From positions 1-19,039 of the forward strand of contig JAODMX010000257.1 in the NCBI GenBank assembly GCA_025464735.1: a stretch of 19,039 nucleotides of DNA, read 5' to 3'. The notes beneath the pieces were generated by a model. The model worked only from the letters and a program-made list of their open reading frames with translations, searched no databases and was not told where the DNA came from. How positions within the stretch are numbered: position 1 is the stretch's first letter; the number at the start of each line of letters is the position of its first letter. Below, piece after piece: positions 13,857 through 19,039 of this stretch. The stretch comes from Frondihabitans sp. Its GTDB lineage: Bacteria; Actinomycetota; Actinomycetes; Actinomycetales; Microbacteriaceae. Position numbers and translations under genes: made by a program.

Positions 13857-14524
13857 CGACCACTCCGACCGATCTGCGCGCGGCGCAGCTGGCCAGCCTT
13901 GCGACCCCCGATCGTCGCCCCGCGCTCGTCGTCGTCGACGTGCAGCGCGACTTCGGTGACCCTCGTCAGCTCGCCGGCTACGGGCTCACCGAGTCGGCTC
14001 TCACAGACCTCGACGCCGCCATCGCGCGCATCGGCGACCTGGTCGACGCTGCCAGGGCCTCGGGAGTTCCCGTCGTCTGGGTCGAGCTCGGCAGCGACCC
14101 CGGTCGGCCTTGGCACTCGAGCAGCTGGCTGCGCTCCGGCGATTACGCCGCCCCGATGGGACCCGATGAGCCCTGCCGCCTCGGCACGCCCGGGGCCGAA
14201 TGGATCGGCACGCAGCCCGCCGACGATGAGCTGCGGGTGGTCAAGCGCGGCTACAGCGGCTTTCTCGGAACCGACCTCGAGGCCGAGCTGCGAAAGGTCG
14301 GCTACGACTGGCTCACGGTTGTCGGCCTGACGACGGAGTGCTGTGTAGCCGCCACCGCGCAAGACGCGATGCAGCTCGACTGGCCCGTCGTGATCGCCCG
14401 CGACGCCACCGCTGCCTACGATCTCGCCGTGCACGAGACCGCCCTCGTGCAGCTCGCCCTCAACGTTGCCGTTGTGGCGGACGTCGACGAGGTCACGGAT
14501 CTCTGGAAGCGAGCTTCGGAATGA
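13853..14524 (+). CDS. RutB-like isochorismatase-family cysteine amidohydrolase
   Basis: This 223-residue cytoplasmic hydrolase has the catalytic triad of the cysteine hydrolase family in place: D29 (VVVDVQ), K131 (VVKRGYSGF) and C164 (TTECCVAAT). It aligns with RutB of Escherichia coli (LVKPRYSGF-type block and TNVCVEST). RutB hydrolyses the ureido or peroxyureido product released by RutA. By analogy this enzyme would act on the ring-opened product of the RutA-like enzyme encoded directly upstream, with which its start overlaps by 4 bases. A second cysteine (C163) adjoins the nucleophile. The family also contains N-carbamoylsarcosine amidase, nicotinamidase and biuret hydrolase, so substrate specificity is inferred from context only. 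Confidence 0.9.
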   Translation: MTTTPTDLRAAQLASLATPDRRPALVVVDVQRDFGDPRQLAGYGLTESALTDLDAAIARIGDLVDAARASGVPVVWVELGSDPGRPWHSSSWLRSGDYAAPMGPDEPCRLGTPGAEWIGTQPADDELRVVKRGYSGFLGTDLEAELRKVGYDWLTVVGLTTECCVAATAQDAMQLDWPVVIARDATAAYDLAVHETALVQLALNVAVVADVDEVTDLWKRASE

Positions 14525-15855
14525 CCGGGATGCACCTGGCCTACGACCTCTCGTTCACCCACACGGAGGGACGTTGGGCCGCCGATGGCAGCTGGGTCGG
14601 CCGCGACTTCCCCGACGTGCGCATGTACATGGAACTCGCCCAGACGGCCGAACGCGCGGGCATCGGCATGCTGTTCTTCGGTGACGGCTCGGGTATCCCG
14701 AGCACCTGGCGAAGCAGCATCGGCCCCGCCGTCGAGTGGGGCGTGCAGTGGCCCCGCCACGACATGTCGCCGATCATCGCGGCGATGTCCACCGTCACCG
14801 ACCACATCGGATTCGGGCTCACCTACTCGTCCACCTTCCTGCACCCGTTCTACGTGGCGCGGCTGCTCAACTCGCTCGACCACGTCACCGGTGGGCGGGT
14901 CGCTTTCAACGTCGTCGCCTCGACCCGCGGATCCGACGCCGCGAACTACGGCTCGGACGAGCTCATCGACCACGACCTGCGCTACGAGCGCATGGAGGAG
15001 TTCATCGGGGTCTGCCGTGCCCTCTGGGACTCCGTCGCCCCCGACGCCATCGTGCGCGACCGCGCGACGGGACGGTTCGCGGACCCGGACAAGGTGCACG
15101 CGATCGATCACGACGGTCGGTTCTTCAAGGTCAAGGGCCCGCTGGCCAGCGTCCCGAGCCCGCAGGGGCATCCTCTCGTCGTGCAGGCGGGAGCGTCGCC
15201 GCGCGGAATCATGGCCTCGGCGTCGTTCGCCGATCTGGTCTTCGGCTTCGGCTCGAGTGTCGCCGGCCAGCAGCGCCATCGGGCGGCACTGGATGAGGCG
15301 CTGACCGATGCGGGGCGCGACCCGGCGAGCGTCGGGATCCTCTGGGCCACGCAGGTGATCGTCGGGCGCACGGCCGCCGAGGCGGTTTCCCGTCGCGACG
15401 AGATCCTGCGCTTCTGGAACTCGGAGACCGTCGGAACCTTCCTTTCGCACAACGCCGGCTACGACTTCTCGAGGCTGCCGGCGTCATTCCGGCTCGGGGA
15501 TCTCCGCGACGAGATCGTGGCGGCGCAGGCCAGCCCGGCCGGGTTCGTCGGTTCCCTCGTCGCGACCCTGGGCGAGGGCCACTCGATGAGCCGGGAGGAG
15601 TTCTTCGAGCACGGGCGGCAGTCCGCGACCGGCCTCGACCATTCGATCGTCGGCGACTTCTCCAGTGTCGCCGGGGCCCTTGAAGAGAACTTCGCCGGGT
15701 CAGGTGGCCGCGGTGGCTACATGCTGTCGAGCCCGCTCGGGATGCCGTCGGGGTTCGCCGAGATCAGCGAACTGCTCGTCCCCGAGCTGCGCCGCAGAGG
15801 CGCTCTCGCCCCGCGCTACCCGGGTCGGACGCTCCGCGAGAATCTGGCGGTGTGA
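14521..15855 (+). CDS. NtaA/SnaA/DszA-type FMN-dependent monooxygenase
   Basis: This 444-residue protein is a second luciferase-fold, two-component monooxygenase, of a different subfamily from the RutA-like enzyme. Family blocks seen: [21 protein letters not shown] (about 36-56), [28 protein letters not shown] region (98-125) followed by NVVAS (130-134), AANYG (140-144), [18 protein letters not shown] (154-171), and a C-terminal [10 protein letters not shown] tail typical of the family. Relatives attack nitrilotriacetate, EDTA, dibenzothiophene sulfone, pristinamycin and, to my knowledge, riboflavin (the lyase RcaE of Microbacterium). It needs FMNH2 from a reductase, probably the last gene of the operon. 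The ATG overlaps the preceding stop (ATGA). A second ATG at 14530 is possible. Specific substrate unknown. Confidence 0.9.
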   Translation: MTGMHLAYDLSFTHTEGRWAADGSWVGRDFPDVRMYMELAQTAERAGIGMLFFGDGSGIPSTWRSSIGPAVEWGVQWPRHDMSPIIAAMSTVTDHIGFGLTYSSTFLHPFYVARLLNSLDHVTGGRVAFNVVASTRGSDAANYGSDELIDHDLRYERMEEFIGVCRALWDSVAPDAIVRDRATGRFADPDKVHAIDHDGRFFKVKGPLASVPSPQGHPLVVQAGASPRGIMASASFADLVFGFGSSVAGQQRHRAALDEALTDAGRDPASVGILWATQVIVGRTAAEAVSRRDEILRFWNSETVGTFLSHNAGYDFSRLPASFRLGDLRDEIVAAQASPAGFVGSLVATLGEGHSMSREEFFEHGRQSATGLDHSIVGDFSSVAGALEENFAGSGGRGGYMLSSPLGMPSGFAEISELLVPELRRRGALAPRYPGRTLRENLAV

Positions 15856-15856
15856 G

Positions 15857-17296
15857 GTGCGGGCGACCGGCGCTCGAGACTGGTTTGCCCTCGGGAGCCT
15901 CTGCCTCGGCTTCTTCATGCTCCTGCTCGACAGCACCATCACGTCGGTGGCACTTCCGGCGCTCATCACCGGCCTCGGTACTACCGCGACGCTCGCGATC
16001 TGGGTCAACAGCGCCTACCTGTTCGCGTTCGCGGTGCCGCTACTGGTCGCAGGGCGGATAGGCGACAGTTTCGGCCATCGGCGGGTCTACCTCGTCGGCC
16101 TGGCAGCCTTCACGCTGGGGTCGCTGCTCTGCGCGCTCGCCCCGAGCATCGCCGTGCTGATCGTCTGGCGCGTGGTGCAGGGCGTCGGCGCGGCACTCAT
16201 GACCCCGCAGTGCCTCACCATCATCCGGTCGTTGTTTGCGCCGCCGCGGCTCGCGGTCGCGCTGGCGATCTGGAGTGCGGGCGGCGGGGCCGCGACCATC
16301 GCGGGGCCGCTTGTGGGCGGTGTTCTCGTCGGATCCTGGGGCTGGCCGTCGATCTTCGTGGTCAACATCCCGATTGGCGTGGTGACCGCTGTCGCCGTTC
16401 TCGTCTTCGTTCCGGTGACCGGTCGCACGGGCGTGCGCATCGCGGTGGGAGCGGTCGTGGCGAACACTGTCGGGGTCTTCGCGCTGGTGCTCGGCATTCA
16501 GGGTATCTCGTCGGGCGCAGGGAACGTCGCCGGGGTGCCGCGCTGGATCCTGGTCGTCTTCGGAGCTCTTCTCATCGCGACCACGCTCTGGGCTCAGCGC
16601 CGATCGGGTGACCGCGCCCTGCTCCCGCTCGAGCTCTTCCGTCGCCACGGCTTCGTGACCGGCGCCTGGGGCGCCGCCGCGGCAGCGTTCTGCGTCGGCT
16701 CGGCGCCGATCCCACTTATGCTCGCACTGCAGGACGGACGGGGTCTCGGGGTCGTCGAGGCCTCGCTCACACTCGTGCCGATGGGTGTGCTGTGCCTGGC
16801 CGCGGCCGCCTTCACCGGGCGACTCATGAACGGCGCCGGCCCGCGGGTCGTCGCTCTCCTCGGGGCCGGATCGCTCGCCGTCTCGACCGGTGCAGCCGCG
16901 GTGTTGATCGGCATCGGGGCACCGCTGTGGTCGATCTCTGCCGCGTTCGCCCTCTTCGGAATCGCCAACGCGTTCGTCTGGTCACCCTTCTCGCTGGCCG
17001 TCGTGACGAGCGTGCCCTCACGGATGGTGGGTGCGGCATCGGGTGGCTTCAACGCGATGAAGCAGCTCGGCGCAGTGCTCGGCAGCGCGGTCACGGCAGT
17101 GGTGGTCACGGCCTGGTCGGACGCGGCCGCGCTCGGCGTGCTCGCCGCGGTGGCGCTGCTGTCGGTGGTGGCCGCGGGGCGCCTGCGCCGCGAGGTCGCG
17201 ATCCGGGACGACGAGCGAAACGCCCGAGTGCTCCTGTCGTCGCCGTCCTCTTCGTCTCCTCTCTTGCCCTCCTCTCCGAACGGACACACCGCATGA
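15857..17296 (+). CDS. MFS transporter, DHA2 (EmrB/QacA-like) family
   Basis: This 479-residue integral membrane protein appears to have about 14 hydrophobic segments. Motif A is [15 protein letters not shown], motif C region IAGPLVGG, and the DHA2 hallmark [14 protein letters not shown] follows. The first helix has the family signature [16 protein letters not shown]2 members are mostly proton-driven exporters, but some work in catabolic clusters. Here it could expel a toxic intermediate or product, or serve as a second uptake route. The GTG at 15857 starts one base after the preceding stop. No better start exists before the first helix, so translation is probably by reinitiation. The C-terminal tail is Ser/Pro-rich. 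Its stop overlaps the reductase ATG. Confidence 0.88.
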   Translation: MRATGARDWFALGSLCLGFFMLLLDSTITSVALPALITGLGTTATLAIWVNSAYLFAFAVPLLVAGRIGDSFGHRRVYLVGLAAFTLGSLLCALAPSIAVLIVWRVVQGVGAALMTPQCLTIIRSLFAPPRLAVALAIWSAGGGAATIAGPLVGGVLVGSWGWPSIFVVNIPIGVVTAVAVLVFVPVTGRTGVRIAVGAVVANTVGVFALVLGIQGISSGAGNVAGVPRWILVVFGALLIATTLWAQRRSGDRALLPLELFRRHGFVTGAWGAAAAAFCVGSAPIPLMLALQDGRGLGVVEASLTLVPMGVLCLAAAAFTGRLMNGAGPRVVALLGAGSLAVSTGAAAVLIGIGAPLWSISAAFALFGIANAFVWSPFSLAVVTSVPSRMVGAASGGFNAMKQLGAVLGSAVTAVVVTAWSDAAALGVLAAVALLSVVAAGRLRREVAIRDDERNARVLLSSPSSSSPLLPSSPNGHTA

Positions 17297-17781
17297 CCGT
17301 GACGCTGCCCTTCAGCACTGCCCCCGACGTCATCAACGCGTCGCTCTCGGGCTACCCGTCAGGCGTCGTGGCGCTGGCCGCGATCCGCGGCGACGAACCG
17401 GTCGTGATGATCGCGTCCTCGTTCACCGCCGGGGTCTCCTATGACCCACCGCTCGTCTCCGTCGCCGTCCAGCGGAGTTCCACGACCTGGCCCGATCTCG
17501 TGTCGGCACCTGTAATCGGGATCTCGCTGCTCGGCGAAGCCCACGCGGACAAGACCCGCCAGCTCGCCTCCCGCAACCGGGCCGGCCGCCTGGCGGGGAT
17601 CGCGCACGCCGCGCATGACTCCGGCGCGGTCTTTTTGGATGACTCCCCGACCTGGATGACCTGCTCGATCGAACACCTCTACCCGGCCGGTGATCACGAG
17701 ATCGTCGTGCTGCGCGTGCTCGCGCTGCAGATGCACGCGGGCGCCGCACCGCTGGTGAGGGGAGGGGCGGCGTGGGCGTGA
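17293..17781 (+). CDS. Flavin reductase (NtaB/RutF-like)
   Basis: This 162-residue flavin reductase-like protein is expected to reduce FMN with NAD(P)H and supply FMNH2 to the two monooxygenases encoded upstream. Seen are the N-terminal [10 protein letters not shown] (21-30), the flavin-binding [19 protein letters not shown] (41-59), and the [10 protein letters not shown] strand (133-142) with the family GDH motif, followed by PLVRGG near the end (the family usually has PLvyyrG). Length is typical for the family. The ATG is within ATGA, overlapping the MFS gene's stop, so it is translationally coupled. It is the last gene of the operon and converges on the LacI-type gene 21 bases away. Confidence 0.93.
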   Translation: MTVTLPFSTAPDVINASLSGYPSGVVALAAIRGDEPVVMIASSFTAGVSYDPPLVSVAVQRSSTTWPDLVSAPVIGISLLGEAHADKTRQLASRNRAGRLAGIAHAAHDSGAVFLDDSPTWMTCSIEHLYPAGDHEIVVLRVLALQMHAGAAPLVRGGAAWA

Positions 17782-17829
17782 TGATCGCGCCGGCCGAGCC
17801 TGTTAGCCGCCGGTCGACTCGCGCGCGAT
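17782..17829. terminator. Possible bidirectional terminator overlapping the end of the LacI-type gene
   Basis: TGATCGCGC (17782-17790) and GCGCGATCA (17821-17829) are perfect complements. An inner CCGGC/GCCGG pair (17790-17794, 17809-17813) could extend the stem with a bulge. It starts right after the reductase stop and covers the last codons of the convergent regulator. No T tract. Confidence 0.4.
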
Positions 17830-18807
17830 CACGCGGTGCGGGCTTACGAACTCCACGGCCGGAAATGATGTCCCGTTGGCGATCCGGTTGACCAGCAGCT
17901 CGACAGCTTTTTCGGCGATTGCATCCTGGTCCGGGTCGATCGTGGACAACGAGGGAGAAAAGAATTCCCCTTCGAGGACGTTGTCGAAGCCGATGACTTT
18001 GACTTCGTCCGGGACCCGAATGCCGCGATCTGCGAGGCCCCGAAGGACGCCCAAACCGACGGTATCCGTCACGCAGACGATTCCATCGAAGGTGACCTCG
18101 GCGTCCACCAGTTCGTGAACCGCCGTTCGACCGGCTGCCATTGTGAGCGCCTCGATGAAGCAGGACAGGTCGGGGTCGAGGGCGATTCCTGCCTCGTCGA
18201 GGGCCTGACGGTAGCCGTCGAAGCGGAGGCTTGACACGTCGATCTCGTCGACAATGTGGCGGTCGAAGAGTGCGATTCGGCGGCAGCCCTGCTCAAGAAG
18301 GTGTCGTGTTGCTTCTCGGCCGCCGGCGACGTTCGCCATGCTCACGTGGTCAACGGGACCTTCGAAGATCCGCTCGCCGAGAATGACGATCGGGTAGTCG
18401 GTGCGAAGTTTGTCGAGATCGCCAGGCCCCAGACCAACGGTCGAGAGGATCAGCCCGTCGTACATCCGATTCCGAGACATGGTGAGGGCCTCGATTTCGT
18501 TCTGCCTCGATGCTCCCGTCTGCTCGATGGCGACCTGGAGATCGTGCTTCTCGGCAGCGATGATGATCCGCGCGGCTAGCTGCCCCCAGTAGGGCCGGTC
18601 CACCTCGGGGACGGCCAGGCCGATCGTCGCCGTTCGTCCGGCCCGCAGGTTTCTGGCAGCCACGTTGATTCGGTAGTCAAGGTCGGTCATCGCCTTCACG
18701 ACCTTGTCTCTGGTGGACTCGCGGACGTGCGGTCTGGAATTGATGACGTTCGACACGGTCATTGGTGAGACGCCGGCTGCTTTTGCTACGTCCTGAATGG
18801 TGACCAC
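17803..18807 (-). CDS. LacI/GalR-family transcriptional regulator
   Basis: This 334-residue regulator has the classic N-terminal helix-turn-helix IQDVAKAAGVSPMTVSNVIN (4-23) with hinge AARNLRAGRTATIGLAVP (50-67). A periplasmic-binding-like sensor domain follows (IVILGERI, RFDGYRQAL, DGIVCVTDTVGLGVLRGL, KVIGFDN, LSTIDPDQ). Such proteins usually sense sugars or sugar-like small molecules. The GTG start at 18805-18807 has GGAGGG 8 bases upstream, and the HTH begins at once, so the start is firm. It is transcribed divergently from the partial gene at 18991 and convergently with the catabolic operon. Two matching operators lie in the divergent promoter region and none in the operon leader, so it most likely controls itself and the gene to its right. 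The effector is unknown. Confidence 0.93.
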   Translation of the reverse strand: MVTIQDVAKAAGVSPMTVSNVINSRPHVRESTRDKVVKAMTDLDYRINVAARNLRAGRTATIGLAVPEVDRPYWGQLAARIIIAAEKHDLQVAIEQTGASRQNEIEALTMSRNRMYDGLILSTVGLGPGDLDKLRTDYPIVILGERIFEGPVDHVSMANVAGGREATRHLLEQGCRRIALFDRHIVDEIDVSSLRFDGYRQALDEAGIALDPDLSCFIEALTMAAGRTAVHELVDAEVTFDGIVCVTDTVGLGVLRGLADRGIRVPDEVKVIGFDNVLEGEFFSPSLSTIDPDQDAIAEKAVELLVNRIANGTSFPAVEFVSPHRVIARESTGG

Positions 18808-18852
18808 GAATCCGCCCTCCGCCGCGGTGACAAAAGGCCCTCGCTGTCTGCA

Positions 18853-18858
18853 ATTGTA
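18853..18858 (-). promoter_or_regulatory. Probable -10 element TACAAT of the LacI-type gene
   Basis: TACAAT on the minus strand matches the -10 consensus at five of six positions and lies 46 bases before the GTG start, leaving a leader with a good ribosome binding site. The -35 area falls at about 18876-18882, overlapping the left operator. No clear -35 hexamer is seen. Confidence 0.55.
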
Positions 18859-18878
18859 AAGCTTTGGACACAGTCATT

Positions 18879-18890
18879 TGTAGCGATACA
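18879..18890. promoter_or_regulatory. LacI-type operator copy 1 (TGTAGCGATACA)
   Basis: This copy differs at one position from the perfect 12-bp palindrome at 18928. It has the central CG typical of LacI-family sites. It covers the expected -35 region of the leftward regulator gene and lies just upstream of the rightward -35, so it suits autoregulation. Confidence 0.75.
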
Positions 18891-18897
18891 TTTTTTC

Positions 18898-18926
18898 TTG
18901 ACAATCCGTCCTCGCGCCCACATGAT
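18898..18926 (+). promoter_or_regulatory. Promoter of the rightward gene at 18991
   Basis: Consensus TTGACA (18898-18903), a 17-base spacer and CATGAT (18921-18926, four of six matches) put the transcription start near 18933, inside the second operator, with a leader of about 58 bases. Confidence 0.7.
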
Positions 18927-18927
18927 G

Positions 18928-18939
18928 TGTATCGATACA
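18928..18939. promoter_or_regulatory. LacI-type operator copy 2 (TGTATCGATACA)
   Basis: This is a perfect 12-bp palindrome beginning 1 base after the -10 and covering the predicted transcription start. It is 49 bases centre to centre from copy 1. Bound repressor here would block the rightward promoter, and a tetramer or two dimers could bridge the sites. Confidence 0.82.
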
Positions 18940-18990
18940 GAGCGTGTCGACAAAACGTGGCAGTGAAGCCAGAGGCGAGGTGGTCCAGAC

Positions 18991-19039
18991 GTGACCGAGC
19001 AAGACTCACGGGCACTGGTCTCGTCGCCTGCTCAGCCGA
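18991..19039 (+). CDS. Start of a gene cut by the window end, function unknown
   Basis: A GTG at 18991, downstream of a good promoter and operator and of a GAGGCGAGG purine run (18972-18980), opens a frame to the window end. Only 16 residues are visible, MTEQDSRALVSSPAQP if GTG is read as Met, which is too short to identify. By position it should be the main target of the LacI-type regulator. The other frames offer no better start: a GTG at 18980 meets a stop after four codons. Confidence 0.5.
   Translation, partial: MTEQDSRALVSSPAQP

Noticed and set aside
14338..14520. Longer N-terminus for the NtaA-type monooxygenase from an upstream start
   Set aside because: The extra 61 residues are Arg-rich and out of frame with the RutB-like gene they overlap. 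The ATGA overlap at 14521 and family alignment fix the start.
15665..15856. Longer N-terminus for the MFS transporter
   Set aside because: The extension lies inside the monooxygenase gene in another frame and is polar. The first membrane helix follows the GTG at 15857 directly.
17803..18807. LacI-type gene as regulator of the adjacent catabolic operon
   Set aside because: Its two likely operators are both in the divergent region on its other side and the motif does not occur in the operon leader, so control of the operon is not supported.
1..19039. CRISPR arrays, insertion sequences, transposase or integrase genes, toxin-antitoxin pairs
   Set aside because: No regularly spaced repeats, transposase motifs or paired small toxin-antitoxin ORFs were found.

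Overview
The window is GC-rich, densely coded DNA with strong third-position G/C. It most likely comes from an actinobacterium, and Microbacteriaceae is my inference from the gene content and order (clpC, a short ArgA-type acetyltransferase, radA). No 16S rRNA or other decisive marker is present, so family placement is inference. Six genes have a TANNNT- or ANNNT-type -10 element placed just upstream of the start codon with no Shine-Dalgarno sequence. This suggests leaderless mRNAs, which are common in Actinobacteria.

The left part (1-6314) looks like conserved chromosome. It holds the 3' two thirds of clpC with a strong terminator, argA, a membrane-anchored hypothetical gene coupled to a small SseB-like gene, then on the minus strand an SGNH hydrolase followed by radA. 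A long 18-bp-stem hairpin lies between the convergent small gene and radA. A tRNA-Ser(CGA) with its own terminator closes this part.

The middle (6315-9520) starts with about 280 bases without a recognisable gene. A three-gene operon follows: a PadR-type regulator, a DrrA-like ABC ATPase and a DrrB-like permease, probably a drug exporter. The PadR gene has a 28-bp near-palindrome sitting on its own promoter. An orphan 153-residue protein of unknown function comes next.

The right part (9682-17781) is an eight-gene, same-strand operon and the most interesting content. It encodes an ABC importer of the nitrate/sulfonate/pyrimidine/riboflavin type (ATPase, permease, lipoprotein), a RutA-like flavin monooxygenase, a RutB-like cysteine amidohydrolase, an NtaA/DszA-type flavin monooxygenase, a DHA2-type MFS transporter and a flavin reductase. 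The five enzyme and MFS genes are nearly all joined by 4-base ATGA overlaps. The logic is that of an oxidative catabolic pathway: import a small molecule, reduce FMN, oxidise the substrate with two different luciferase-fold enzymes, hydrolyse an amide or ureido bond, and export or import something through the MFS protein. The combination resembles the Rut uracil pathway but lacks RutC, RutD and RutE and adds a second monooxygenase and an ABC importer. The substrate is unknown; a pyrimidinedione-like heterocycle is my preferred class, and flavin or lumichrome is a specific but speculative candidate.

Convergent to this operon is a LacI-family regulator (minus strand). Its divergent promoter region carries two almost identical 12-bp operators around a TTGACA promoter. 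That promoter drives a gene beginning at 18991 and running out of the window. The operators are absent from the operon leader, so this regulator probably controls the next locus rather than the catabolic operon.
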